A stretch of DNA of 64,000 bases, from NCBI RefSeq assembly GCF_018388445.1, contig NZ_CP074405.1, positions 1,984,001 through 2,048,000 on the forward strand, read 5' to 3'. The notes beneath the pieces are model-generated. The model had not been told where the DNA came from. It was given only the letters and a program-made list of their open reading frames with translations, and made no database searches. Made by a program: the position numbers and the translations under genes. Below are positions 27,802 through 36,769 of the stretch, in pieces (position 1 is the stretch's first letter; the number at the start of each line of letters is the position of its first letter). Origin of the DNA: Cellulomonas wangleii. GTDB taxonomy: Bacteria; Actinomycetota; Actinomycetes; Actinomycetales; Cellulomonadaceae.

Positions 27802-29475
27802 GTGAAGCAGCTCGGGGAGATCCTGCTGACCGAGGGTCTGGTGACGGAGGCGCAGCTGCTGGCGGCGATCGACGAGCAGACCGTGATGGGGACGTCGCTG
27901 GGACGCACGCTGGTCGAGCTGGGGATGCTCACGGAGGCGCAGCTGGTGCGGGCGCTGTCCGCCCAGGTGGGCATGGAGTTCGTCGACCTCGACGACTACC
28001 CCGTGGACCGCAACGCCGTGGCTCTCGTCTCCGAGAGCGTCTGCCGACGGCACGCCGTGCTGCCGGTCGCCCTGCGCGACGGTGCGATCGTCCTGGCCAC
28101 GGCCGACCCCGGCAACGTGGTGGCCGTCGACGACGTGCGCACGCTGTCGGGCATGCGGGTCATCCCGGTGGTGGCGACCTACGACAACGTCCTGCGGGCG
28201 ATCGACCGGTTCTGCCGCGCGGACGGCGAGATGGAGAACCTGTCCTCGGCTTTCGTCGAGGAGACGCCGGAGCCGGAGGCGGACCTCAACCGCATCGGCG
28301 ACGTCGTCGACGACGACGCACCGATCGTGCGGTTCGTGAACCTGCTCGTGACCCAGGCGATCACCGACCGGGCGTCCGACATCCACATCGAGCCGACCGA
28401 GCACGACCTGCGGGTCCGGTACCGGATCGACGGCGTGCTGCACGAGACGCAGCGCGCCCCCAAGAACATCACCGGCGGCGTCGTCAGCCGCGTGAAGATC
28501 ATGAGTGACATCGACATCGCGGAGAAGCGCAAGCCGCAGGACGGGCGCATGTCCGTCACCCACAACGGCCGCAAGATCGACCTGCGCGTGGCGACGCTGC
28601 CCACCGTGTGGGGCGAGAAGATCGTCATGCGCATCCTCGACAACTCCACGGCGAGCCTCGACCTGCGCGACCTGTCGTTCCTCGAGCACAACTACCAGAC
28701 GTACCGCGAGTCCTACACCAAGCCCTACGGGATGATCCTGGTGACCGGCCCCACGGGGTCCGGGAAGTCGACGACGCTGTACGCCACGCTCAACGCGGTC
28801 TCCAAGCCGGACATCAACGTGATCACCGTCGAGGACCCCGTCGAGTACCGCCTGCCCGGGATCAACCAGGTGCAGGTCAACCCCAAGGCCGGCCTGACGT
28901 TCGCCGCGGCGCTGCGCTCGATCCTGCGGTCCGACCCCGACGTCGTCCTGCTCGGTGAGATCCGCGACCACGAGACGGCACAGATCGCGATCGAGGCGTC
29001 GCTCACGGGTCACCTCGTCCTGTCCACCCTGCACACCAACGACGCCCCGTCGGCCGTGACGCGACTGACGGAGATGGGGATCGAGCCGTTCCTGGTCGGG
29101 TCAGCCCTCGACTGCGTGGTGGCCCAGCGGCTCGCCCGCCGGCTCTGCGCGAAGTGCAAGGAGCCGTACCGGCCGACGCCCACAGAGCTCGAGGCGGCCC
29201 GCTTCCCGTGGGTGGCGGGAGAGCCGCTGCCCGAGCTGTACCGGCCCACCGGCTGCGTCGCGTGCTCGCGCACGGGGTACAAGGGGCGTCTCGCGCTGCA
29301 CGAGGTCATGCAGGTCACGGAGGACATCGAGCGCCACGCCGTGGCGCACTCGTCGTCGGCCGACATCGGGGCGACCGCCGTCAAGCAGGGCATGCGTCGG
29401 CTGCGCGAGGACGGCTGGTACAAGGTCGCGGCCGGCGACACGTCCATCGAGGAGATCCTGCGCGTCGTGGCCTGA
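27802..29475 (+). CDS. pilB: Type IV pilus assembly ATPase PilB
   Basis: Cytoplasmic motor that drives pilus extension. The 557-residue protein has the N-terminal GspE/PilB domain (KQLGEILLTEGLVTEAQLL), a linker, and the secretion ATPase core. Walker A is GPTGSGKST at 316-324, the Asp box is near 340-345 (VEDPVEY), Walker B/GEIRD near 382-390, and the His box is HLVLSTLHTND. A four-Cys zinc site is complete (CAKC near 449 and CVAC near 485). GTG 27802 is preferred to 27796 because it leaves 7 bases after GAGGAGG. First gene of the pilus locus. Confidence 0.95.
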   Translation: MKQLGEILLTEGLVTEAQLLAAIDEQTVMGTSLGRTLVELGMLTEAQLVRALSAQVGMEFVDLDDYPVDRNAVALVSESVCRRHAVLPVALRDGAIVLATADPGNVVAVDDVRTLSGMRVIPVVATYDNVLRAIDRFCRADGEMENLSSAFVEETPEPEADLNRIGDVVDDDAPIVRFVNLLVTQAITDRASDIHIEPTEHDLRVRYRIDGVLHETQRAPKNITGGVVSRVKIMSDIDIAEKRKPQDGRMSVTHNGRKIDLRVATLPTVWGEKIVMRILDNSTASLDLRDLSFLEHNYQTYRESYTKPYGMILVTGPTGSGKSTTLYATLNAVSKPDINVITVEDPVEYRLPGINQVQVNPKAGLTFAAALRSILRSDPDVVLLGEIRDHETAQIAIEASLTGHLVLSTLHTNDAPSAVTRLTEMGIEPFLVGSALDCVVAQRLARRLCAKCKEPYRPTPTELEAARFPWVAGEPLPELYRPTGCVACSRTGYKGRLALHEVMQVTEDIERHAVAHSSSADIGATAVKQGMRRLREDGWYKVAAGDTSIEEILRVVA

Positions 29476-29492
29476 CCGCAGGCGCGCCGGCA

Positions 29493-29519
29493 CTCAAGTC
29501 GCGCGCCTCCCGGGCCGAT
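29493..29519 (+). promoter_or_regulatory. Sigma-28 (FliA/WhiG)-like promoter of pilT
   Basis: CTCA (29493-29496, within CTCAAG), exactly 17 bases, GCCGAT (29514-29519, then G). This is an excellent match to a FliA-type promoter. The predicted transcript would begin near 29527 and give a leader of about 55 bases before the pilT GTG. Confidence 0.65.
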
Positions 29520-29580
29520 GCCATGGGCGGACCCGCGTCGCCCGCGGGCACCCGTGCGTGGACCGTGGGAGGCAGACGTC

Positions 29581-31077
29581 GTGAGTGAGACCTACAGGGC
29601 AGCGTCCGGGGAGCCCTCTCGGCCGTTGCCGCCGTACCGGCCGGCCGGACCGCAGGCAGCACCGCCCGGGACGTACGGCTCGGCGACGTACCAGCCGATG
29701 CCCTCGCAGAGCCACGTGCCCGCGGGGCCGCCCCCCGGGCACGCGTCCCGGGGCTACCCGGGGGTCCCCGCGGGCAGCGTGCCCCCGCCCGCGCACCAGC
29801 CCGCGGCGCGCGTCCTGACGCCCGCCGGAGCGCCCGGCGGACCCGCCGCGGGGGGTGCCGGCGGCCCCGCCCCGGCAGGCGGCGCCGGACCGTCGGGTCC
29901 GTCGCGTGGCGGTACGCGCGTCGCGGAGCAGGGCGACGTCGCCATCGACGCGGTGCTCCACGAGATGCACCGCCTGGGTGCCTCCGACGTCCACCTCACC
30001 GCCGGCACGCCGCCGATGGTCCGGATCTCGGGGGCGCTGCGCCCGCTCGAGCAGTTCGGCGTGATGACGCCCGAGCCGCTGCGCCGCAGCCTGTACGCGT
30101 TCCTCACCCAGAAGCAGCGCGAGAAGTTCGAGGCGAACCTCGAGCTGGACCTCTCCCACGCCGTGCGCGGCCTGGCGCGGTTCCGCGTGAACCTGTACCA
30201 GCAGCGGGAGTCCGTCGGTGCGGCGTTCCGCGTGATCCCGTACGAGATCAAGCCGCTGGAGGACCTGGGCGTGCCGTCGTCGGTCGGCTCGTTCGCCGGC
30301 CTGCCGCGCGGACTGGTCCTGGTGACGGGGCCGACCGGGTCCGGCAAGTCCACCACGCTCGCGTCGATCATCGACCTGGCGAACCGGACGCGCGAGGACC
30401 ACATCATGACGGTCGAGGACCCCATCGAGTTCCTGCACCGGCACAAGAAGTGCATCGTCAACCAGCGTGAGGTCGGTGCCGACACCCACTCGTTCGCCAA
30501 CGCGCTGAAGCACGTGCTGCGCCAGGACCCGGACATCATCCTCGTCGGTGAGATGCGCGACCTCGAGACCATCTCGGTCGCGCTGACCGCGGCCGAGACC
30601 GGGCACCTCGTCTTCGCGACGCTGCACACGCAGGACGCCGCCCAGACCATCGACCGCGTCATCGACGTCTTCCCCTCCGGGCAGCAGGCGCAGATCCGCA
30701 CGCAGCTCGCGGCCGCGATCCAGGGCGTCGTCTGCCAGACCCTGGCCAAGAAGGCCAACGGGACGGGGCGGGTCGTCGCCACCGAGGTCATGATCGCCAC
30801 GCCCGCCATCCGGAACCTGGTCCGCGAGGGCAAGACCCACCAGATCTACTCGGCGATGCAGGCGGGTGCCGACCAGGGCATGCACACGATGGACCAGCAC
30901 CTGGCCGAGCTGGTCAAGCGCGGCAAGATCACCTACGAGGTCGGCCTGGAGAAGGCGCACCACGTCGAGGACTTCAACAAGCTGGTCGGCCGCACGGCCA
31001 AGGTCAACCAGGGCGCCTCGACCCTGCAGGCCAACGCCTTCGGCAACGCGTCCGGTGCGAGCCTGGGAGGCTACTGA
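29581..31077 (+). CDS. pilT: Type IV pilus retraction ATPase PilT, with long N-terminal extension
   Basis: Motor for pilus retraction (twitching). The 498-residue protein begins with about 115 Pro/Gly/Ala-rich residues that are absent from the usual PilT of about 350 residues. The conserved part starts at VLHEMHRLGASDVHLTAG. Walker A is GPTGSGKST near 250-258, Walker B is in ILVGEMRDLET, and the His box is HLVFATLHTQDA. The retraction signature AIRNLVREGK is present, separating it from PilB. The GTG at 29581 follows a GGGAGG ribosome binding site. Its stop overlaps pilC (TGATG). Confidence 0.94.
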   Translation: MSETYRAASGEPSRPLPPYRPAGPQAAPPGTYGSATYQPMPSQSHVPAGPPPGHASRGYPGVPAGSVPPPAHQPAARVLTPAGAPGGPAAGGAGGPAPAGGAGPSGPSRGGTRVAEQGDVAIDAVLHEMHRLGASDVHLTAGTPPMVRISGALRPLEQFGVMTPEPLRRSLYAFLTQKQREKFEANLELDLSHAVRGLARFRVNLYQQRESVGAAFRVIPYEIKPLEDLGVPSSVGSFAGLPRGLVLVTGPTGSGKSTTLASIIDLANRTREDHIMTVEDPIEFLHRHKKCIVNQREVGADTHSFANALKHVLRQDPDIILVGEMRDLETISVALTAAETGHLVFATLHTQDAAQTIDRVIDVFPSGQQAQIRTQLAAAIQGVVCQTLAKKANGTGRVVATEVMIATPAIRNLVREGKTHQIYSAMQAGADQGMHTMDQHLAELVKRGKITYEVGLEKAHHVEDFNKLVGRTAKVNQGASTLQANAFGNASGASLGGY

Positions 31078-32303
31078 TGGCTGTCATGCGCACGTACGAG
31101 TACGAGCTGTCCGACCGCAGCGGCAAGGTCGTCAAGGGCAGGATCGACGCCCAGAACGAGGAGGCCGTCGCCAACCGGCTGCGCTCGATGGGCATGGCGC
31201 CGATCGCGATCCACGAGGTCTCGACGACCGGCCTGCAGACGGAGCTGTCGATCCCCGGGTTCGGCGACCGCGTCAAGCTCAAGGACCTCGCGGTCATGGC
31301 GCGCCAGCTCGCGACGATGATCAGCGCGGGTCTGTCGCTGCTGCGGGCCCTGTCGATCCTCTCGGAGCAGACGGAGAGCAAGCCGCTGGCCAAGGCGTTG
31401 GGCACGGTGCGCTCGGACGTCGAGACCGGCGGTGCGCTGTCGGAGTCGATGTCGAAGCACAAGGAGGTCTTCCCTCCGCTGATGATCCACATGATCCGCT
31501 CGGGCGAGATCGGCGGGTTCCTCGAGGACGCGCTCACCTCGGTCGCGGAGAACTACGAGTCCGAGGTCAAGCTCCGCGCGCAGATCAAGTCCGCCATGAC
31601 GTACCCGGTGGTGGTGTTCGCCATGGCGATCCTCGCCGTCGTCGGCATGCTGCTGTTCATCGTCCCGGTGTTCGAGAAGATGTTCAGCGACCTGGGTGGA
31701 TCCCTGCCGGCGCCCACGCAGTTCCTCGTGTTCCTCTCCGGGGTCATGAAGTGGCTCGCGCCCCTCCTGGCGGTGCTGGGCATCGCCTTCTCGGTGTGGT
31801 GGCGCAAGCACAAGAATGACGACGCGATCCGCTCCCGCGTGCAGCCCCTCACGCTGCGGACCCCCGTGTTCGGCCCGCTGTTCAGCAAGGTCGCGATCGC
31901 GCGGTTCACCCGCAACTTCGGCACCATGCTGGGTGCCGGCGTCCCGATCCTGCAGGCCCTGGACATCGTGGGGGAGACGTCCGGCAACTGGACGATCGAG
32001 GTCGCGGTGCGCGACATCCAGCAGGGCGTGCGGCAGGGCCAGCCGATGTCGACGCCGCTGGCCAAGCACGCCGTGTTCCCGCCGATGGTCGTGCAGATGA
32101 TCACCACCGGTGAGGACGCCGGTGCGCTGGAGCAGATGCTCAAGAAGATCGCGGTCTTCTACGACGAGGAGGTCGCGGCCACGACCGAGCAGCTCACCTC
32201 GCTCATCGAACCCCTCATGATCGCGGTCCTCGGCGTCATCATCGGCGGCATGATCGTCGCCCTCTACATGCCGATCTTCAGCATCTTCGAGCTGGTGCAG
32301 TGA
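31077..32303 (+). CDS. pilC: Type IV pilus inner membrane platform protein PilC
   Basis: Polytopic membrane protein that connects the motors to the growing pilus. The 408-residue product has two T2SSF (GspF) domains (first around 70-195, second around 270-400) with membrane helices near 172-195, 215-240 and 375-400. Conserved pieces are MARQLATMISAGLSLLRAL and ARFTRNFGTMLGAGVPILQAL. It has the Thr/Ser and Gly-rich signatures of the family. The start overlaps the pilT stop by one base. Its stop codon is the first element of a 42-bp perfect palindrome. Confidence 0.95.
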   Translation: MAVMRTYEYELSDRSGKVVKGRIDAQNEEAVANRLRSMGMAPIAIHEVSTTGLQTELSIPGFGDRVKLKDLAVMARQLATMISAGLSLLRALSILSEQTESKPLAKALGTVRSDVETGGALSESMSKHKEVFPPLMIHMIRSGEIGGFLEDALTSVAENYESEVKLRAQIKSAMTYPVVVFAMAILAVVGMLLFIVPVFEKMFSDLGGSLPAPTQFLVFLSGVMKWLAPLLAVLGIAFSVWWRKHKNDDAIRSRVQPLTLRTPVFGPLFSKVAIARFTRNFGTMLGAGVPILQALDIVGETSGNWTIEVAVRDIQQGVRQGQPMSTPLAKHAVFPPMVVQMITTGEDAGALEQMLKKIAVFYDEEVAATTEQLTSLIEPLMIAVLGVIIGGMIVALYMPIFSIFELVQ

Positions 32304-32342
32304 GGTTCACCCGGACGGCCGCGGCCGTCCGGGTGAACCTCA
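32301..32342. repeat. Perfect 42-bp palindrome on the pilC stop codon
   Basis: TGAGGTTCACCCGGACGGCCG (32301-32321) followed directly by its exact reverse complement (32322-32342). The TGA at its start is the pilC stop. In RNA it would form a very stable hairpin of about 19 bp. There is no T tract after it. It lies just before the predicted sigma-28 promoter of pilA and could end the pilB/pilT/pilC mRNA or protect its 3' end from decay. Confidence 0.95.
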
Positions 32343-32350
32343 GCCGACCT

Positions 32351-32377
32351 CTCAAGTGCCCCCTGACCAGCGTCGAT
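32351..32377 (+). promoter_or_regulatory. Sigma-28 (FliA/WhiG)-like promoter of pilA
   Basis: CTCA (32351-32354, within CTCAAG), exactly 17 bases, GTCGAT (32372-32377, then G). One mismatch to GCCGAT. The expected leader of about 68 bases to pilA contains a hairpin GCCGGG-TCGCAGG-CCCGGC (32400-32418). Confidence 0.55.
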
Positions 32378-32452
32378 GTCCGTGGTGCACGACCGAACCG
32401 CCGGGTCGCAGGCCCGGCAATGGACACCGAAACCGAAAGCAGGGACCAGCAC

Positions 32453-32878
32453 ATGATGGCTCGCGTCCGTACCACCATGCAGAAGCGCGCCGAGGGTGAG
32501 AAGGGCTTCACGCTCATCGAGCTCCTCGTCGTCATCATCATCATCGGCATCCTCGCCGCGATCGCCATCCCGGCGTTCCTCAGCCAGCGCACCCGCGGCT
32601 GGGTCGCGCAGGTCGAGTCCGACCTGAAGAACGCGGCCATCGCGGCCGAGACGTACGCCGTGGGCAACAACGGCTCGTACGAGAACCTGGTCGAGGGCGA
32701 CGCGGACGAGGTGTCGCTGGGCGCGAACGGCTACAACGCGACCCAGGACGTCACGGTGTCCGTCGACGCGGCGACCGAGACCGGCTTCGTGCTGTCGGCC
32801 GTGCACGCGAACCTGGACGCCAAGTCCTGGACGTACGACAGCGCGACCGGCGTCATCGAAGAGGAGTCCGGCGAGTGA
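32453..32878 (+). CDS. pilA: Major type IV pilin (prepilin)
   Basis: Main subunit of the pilus fibre. The 141-residue prepilin has a short positively charged leader ending in Gly18, cleavage before Phe19, and then the class III signal FTLIELLVVIIIIGILAAIA, with Glu at position +5 (Glu23). The mature globular part is about 120 residues with a YNATQDVTVS and SWTYDSATGVI region and no Cys. Start: ATG 32453, with an AGGGA ribosome binding site 7 bases upstream; ATG 32456 is an alternative. It is separated from the ATPase genes by the palindrome and from the following pilin genes by a terminator, which fits high expression. Confidence 0.93.
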   Translation: MMARVRTTMQKRAEGEKGFTLIELLVVIIIIGILAAIAIPAFLSQRTRGWVAQVESDLKNAAIAAETYAVGNNGSYENLVEGDADEVSLGANGYNATQDVTVSVDAATETGFVLSAVHANLDAKSWTYDSATGVIEEESGE

Positions 32879-32895
32879 CCCTGAGCTAGCCCCAG

Positions 32896-32931
32896 GGGTG
32901 TGGGGCGTCGCGCACGCGGCGCCCCACACCC
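32896..32931 (+). terminator. Terminator after pilA
   Basis: GGGTGTGGGGCG (32896-32907) and CGCCCCACACCC (32920-32931) form a perfect 12-bp stem with a 12-base loop, 17 bases after the pilA stop. It would lower expression of the minor pilin genes relative to pilA. Confidence 0.7.
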
Positions 32932-32974
32932 TTGAGTCGTCGAACCACCCGTCCCTGAGGCAACCGGAGGACCT

Positions 32975-34306
32975 GTGCTCACCTGGTGGCACCGTTGGCA
33001 GCGCGCCCGCTCCGGTGACGCCGGCATGGGCCTGCCCGAGCTCCTCGTCGCGATGATGATCTTCGCGCTCGTGAGCACCGGCCTGGCGTACTCCCTCATC
33101 AGCACTCTCAGCCTGACGCGCGACGCCCGGGCCCGCGCCGTCGCGGCGAACCTGGCCGCCGAGGAGATCGACCTCGCGCGGGACGCCGCGGACCTGTTCG
33201 CGATGCTCGACGAGACCCGCACCGTGCACCTCAACGGCGACGAGTACACCGTGAACCGCACGACGCAGTGGGTGTCCGACCCCGGCGCGGAGTTCACGTG
33301 CGGCGCCGGCACGGGCAGCGGCTCGCTGCGGTACAAGCGGGTCAACGTCACCGTCACCTGGGGCGGGATGCGCGACGGGGTGAACCCCGCGCGCAGCGAC
33401 ACGATCCTGACCCCGGACGACCACATCAACGACCCCACCAAGGGCACGATCCTCGTCTCGGTGCTGCGCGCCGACGGCACCGGCAACGCCGGGGTCGCCG
33501 TCACGGCGTCGCCCGGCGTGGGCTCGGTCATCAGCCCGACGGACTCCCAGGGCTGCACGTACATCCTCAAGGTCAACCCCGGCACGTACACCGTGACCGT
33601 GCAGCGCGCGGAGCACGTCAACGACGCGCAGCTCGCGGCGCCCACGCAGTCCGTCGTCGTCGCGGCGGGGTCCACGGCATCGGTCGGCTTCCAGCTCGAC
33701 GAGGTCGCCACCTTCACGGCCACCATGGCGCCGGGTGCGCCGGCCGGGACGCGCCTGCCGACGAGCACGAACTTCCGCACGACCTTCACCAACACGTACG
33801 GCAACGCCGCCGTGGTCCCCTTCGGCGGACCGGGGGGGACGAGCCAGACCTACAAGCTCCACCCCTTCACGTCCGGGTACGCACCGTTCGCGGGGACGTG
33901 CGACCTGGCCGACCCCCGCGCCTGGCCCGAGGACACGAGCGGACCGGTGCCCCTCGTGGGCACGCTGCCCGACCCCGTCGCCGCGCCGCCCGGCGGGACC
34001 GCCGCGATGTCGGTGCCGATGGGCGTGGTGCGCGTGACGCCCGGGGGCGGGCGGTGGCTGCACGCCACCTCGGAGGACCCCGGGTGCGCGGTGACCTACT
34101 CGTTCGGCGAGGTCCTCACGGGCTCGGGCGTGAGCATCGCCCTGCCGTACGGGTCCTGGCGGCTGCAGCAGTCGAGCAGCTCCTCCGGCACCAAGAGCAA
34201 CATCTCCGCGTCCCAGATCGTGGTGCCCGCCCCGGCCGTGCCGGAACGCACGACCGTGGCCGGCAGCGTCGTGACGTTAGACCCGCGCACGGCGGTGCTG
34301 CCGTGA
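32975..34306 (+). CDS. Large minor prepilin with Cna-B/regulatory-like domain
   Basis: A 443-residue protein, about three times the length of a normal pilin. The N-terminus is a prepilin signal: cleavage after Gly17, then MGLPELLVAMMIFALVSTG with Glu22 at +5. The middle part (from about residue 155) contains GTILVSVLRADGTGNAGVAV and, further on, TYILKVNPGTYTVTVQ. This is the beta-sandwich pattern of Cna-B or carboxypeptidase-regulatory-like domains. The C-terminal 200 residues are Gly/Thr/Pro-rich with a few Cys. I infer a tip or adhesive subunit. GTG 32975 follows a GGAGG ribosome binding site. Confidence 0.75.
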   Translation: MLTWWHRWQRARSGDAGMGLPELLVAMMIFALVSTGLAYSLISTLSLTRDARARAVAANLAAEEIDLARDAADLFAMLDETRTVHLNGDEYTVNRTTQWVSDPGAEFTCGAGTGSGSLRYKRVNVTVTWGGMRDGVNPARSDTILTPDDHINDPTKGTILVSVLRADGTGNAGVAVTASPGVGSVISPTDSQGCTYILKVNPGTYTVTVQRAEHVNDAQLAAPTQSVVVAAGSTASVGFQLDEVATFTATMAPGAPAGTRLPTSTNFRTTFTNTYGNAAVVPFGGPGGTSQTYKLHPFTSGYAPFAGTCDLADPRAWPEDTSGPVPLVGTLPDPVAAPPGGTAAMSVPMGVVRVTPGGGRWLHATSEDPGCAVTYSFGEVLTGSGVSIALPYGSWRLQQSSSSSGTKSNISASQIVVPAPAVPERTTVAGSVVTLDPRTAVLP

Positions 34307-34992
34307 TGCGCGGCCTGCGCCGGCGCCTGCTGGCGGCCGGGGACCGCGGGATGACGCTGCCCGAGGTGCTCGTGACCACGATGCTCCTGGGCTTCCTGAG
34401 CGCGCTGATCCTGGGACTCGTCTCCTCGTTCTCGCAGACGTTCTCGCGCGACCGGGCGGCGGCCGACTCGACGACGGTCGCCGCGGCGGGCATGAAGGAG
34501 CTCACCCGCGTGGTGCGTTCGGGCACCGAGCTGCGGCTCCTCGGCGGGGGCGCGGCACCCTCGCCGGTCTTCGTCGAGGCCGGGGCCAACGCCCTGACGA
34601 TGTTCGCGTACATCGACACGCAGGCCACGAGCCCGAAGCCGGTGAAGGTCCGGTTCTCGATCGACGCGCAGCGACGCCTCGTCGAGACGCGGTGGGCGGC
34701 GACGTCGACCGCCGCACCGTGGTCGTTCGTCGCGACGGGCGCCCCGACGCAGACACGTCCGATCGCCCGCCTGATCCCCGTGGGTGCGGACCCGCTGTTC
34801 CAGTACCTCGACGCGAGCAACACGCCGCTGACGATCCCCGCGAGCGGGTTCACCACCGACCAGCTGCGCTCGATCGCCGCCGTCCGGGTCACCCTGACGG
34901 TCCAGGCGGACGACACGGAGCGCGCCGATCCCGTCCAGATCCACAATGCCGTCGGCATCCCCAACCGGGGCATCTCTCGAGTGAGGCCGTGA
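34306..34992 (+). CDS. Minor prepilin (PilW/PilV-like)
   Basis: A 228-residue prepilin. The leader ends at Gly15 and the mature N-terminus is MTLPEVLVTTMLLGFLSALI, with Glu20 at +5. The remaining 190 residues form a globular domain with few recognised features; it includes VKVRFSIDAQRRLVETRW, common in minor pilins of the GspJ/PilW type. The ATG at 34306 overlaps the stop of the upstream pilin gene by one base, and the stop overlaps the next gene. It probably works in starting or capping the pilus. Confidence 0.8.
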   Translation: MRGLRRRLLAAGDRGMTLPEVLVTTMLLGFLSALILGLVSSFSQTFSRDRAAADSTTVAAAGMKELTRVVRSGTELRLLGGGAAPSPVFVEAGANALTMFAYIDTQATSPKPVKVRFSIDAQRRLVETRWAATSTAAPWSFVATGAPTQTRPIARLIPVGADPLFQYLDASNTPLTIPASGFTTDQLRSIAAVRVTLTVQADDTERADPVQIHNAVGIPNRGISRVRP

Positions 34993-36764
34993 TGACGTTG
35001 TCCCGAGTGCTGCGTGTCCCCGTCGACGAGCGCGAGCGGGGTGCCGCGATGGTCGTCGTGCTCGGGATGACGTTCCTGCTGAGCGCCCTGGTCGTGGCCG
35101 GCATCACGACGAGCGTGGGAGCGGCTCGCCAGTCGCAGCGCGACGAGGGGTGGAACGCCGCGCTGGCGGCGGCCTACGCGGGCGTCGAGGAGTACGAGAG
35201 CCGGCTCGCGAACGACCTCGGGTACTTCGCCTACGGCAACCCGGCCGCGCCGTTCACCGTGCAGACCGGGTCCAGCTCGCGCGTCTCGCTGCCCGGCGGC
35301 GCGTCCGCCAACCCCGCCTTCGGCATCGGCACCTCCGGCACCTGGGCCACGGTGCCCGGCAGCGACGGGCAGGCCGCGTTCCGTTACGAGGTCGACAACT
35401 CCCAGTTCTACATCGACGGCACCCTGCGCATCCGCTCCACGGGCCGGGCGGGCGGCGACACCCGCTCGATCGTCGCGGACATCAAGCAGAAGGGGTTCAT
35501 CGACTTCCTGTACTTCACGGACTTCGAGGTGATGGACCCCCAGGCCCTGTCCCCGGGCAGCGCGGTGAACTGCGCGATCCGCTACCCGAGCCCGCGACCG
35601 GGGTGCACGACGATCAACTTCGGCGGCGCGGACGAGATCAACGGCCCGCTGCACACGAACGACGCGATCACGACCAACGGCGCGGCCAAGTTCAACGGCA
35701 AGGTCACCACGGCCTACAAGGCGGCGAGCGGTCCGAACTACGTGAAGTCGGGATCCTCGCCGACCTTCCTGCTGCCGGGCGACCCGCAGAACATCGGGTC
35801 CATCGGCATGCCCCCGACGAACGCGCAGCTGATGAAGGAGGTCCGCCACGACCTGCCGCTCGAGGTGCCGAACCCCGGGTGCCTGTACACCGGGCCCACG
35901 TCGATCACGTTCCACTCCGACGGCACCATGACGGTGATCTCGCCGTGGACCAAGGAGACGCAGGTCAACGCCACGGCATCGCACGGGACCCACCCCGTGA
36001 AGTGCGGGGTCCCCGGCGACACCGGCCTGGCCAAGCGCGCCAGCGGCAAGTACGTGGGCCAGAGGATCCCGGTCCCGTCGAACCTCGTGGTCTACGTCCA
36101 GACGGTGCCCAACGCCAGCGGCAACGTGAACCGCACGGACTCCAGCCCTTCCAGCAAGCGGCCCCCCTTCCCGGGCACCGGATCGACCAACGACTGCGTG
36201 ACCAACGGCAACTCGATCGGCTACCCGCGCTCGAGCGAGAAGGTCCCCTTCACCGCCGCGTACGGGTGCCGCAGCGGTGACGTGTTCATCTCGGGCAGGC
36301 TGAGCGGCAACGCCACCGTCGCGGCGGAGAACTACATCTACGTGACCGACGACATCGTGTACGACGACCCCGCCGAGGACATGCTGGGCCTCATCGGCAA
36401 CAACGCGGTGTGGGTCTGGAACCCCGTGAACAGCTCCAACCAGCCGCTGAACGCCAAGAACCGGCGCATCGACGCCGCCATCCTGTCCGTCGCGCACACC
36501 TTCATGGTGCAGAACTACGACAAGGGGTCGAGCAACCGCGGCACGCTGACGGTCAACGGGGCGATCGCGCAGAAGTTCCGTGGACCGGTCGGCACCGGCA
36601 CCGGGGCGTCGATGTCGACGGGGTACGGCAAGGACTACAACTACGACGAGCGGTTCCGGTACACGGCACCACCGAAGTTCCTCTCACCCGTGACCACCAC
36701 CTACGGTGTCAACGTGTGGGTCGAGGTGGAGCCGGCGTTCGACGCCGACGGGTCGGCGAGCTGA
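34992..36764 (+). CDS. PilX-like/DUF4900-like pilus assembly protein
   Basis: A 590-residue protein with a single N-terminal membrane helix (about residues 18-40, AAMVVVLGMTFLLSALVVAG) resembling PilX. It does not have the +5 Glu of a prepilin. The long extracellular part contains GPLHTNDAITTNGAAKFNG, several Cys residues (for instance GCTTIN and CGVPG), and DMLGLIGNNAVWVWNPV, a motif of the kind found in large proteins of monoderm pilus loci. Expected role: a minor surface component linked to the two minor pilins. Function is not known in detail. ATG overlaps the previous stop. Confidence 0.75.
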   Translation: MTLSRVLRVPVDERERGAAMVVVLGMTFLLSALVVAGITTSVGAARQSQRDEGWNAALAAAYAGVEEYESRLANDLGYFAYGNPAAPFTVQTGSSSRVSLPGGASANPAFGIGTSGTWATVPGSDGQAAFRYEVDNSQFYIDGTLRIRSTGRAGGDTRSIVADIKQKGFIDFLYFTDFEVMDPQALSPGSAVNCAIRYPSPRPGCTTINFGGADEINGPLHTNDAITTNGAAKFNGKVTTAYKAASGPNYVKSGSSPTFLLPGDPQNIGSIGMPPTNAQLMKEVRHDLPLEVPNPGCLYTGPTSITFHSDGTMTVISPWTKETQVNATASHGTHPVKCGVPGDTGLAKRASGKYVGQRIPVPSNLVVYVQTVPNASGNVNRTDSSPSSKRPPFPGTGSTNDCVTNGNSIGYPRSSEKVPFTAAYGCRSGDVFISGRLSGNATVAAENYIYVTDDIVYDDPAEDMLGLIGNNAVWVWNPVNSSNQPLNAKNRRIDAAILSVAHTFMVQNYDKGSSNRGTLTVNGAIAQKFRGPVGTGTGASMSTGYGKDYNYDERFRYTAPPKFLSPVTTTYGVNVWVEVEPAFDADGSAS

Positions 36765-36769
36765 CGCCG

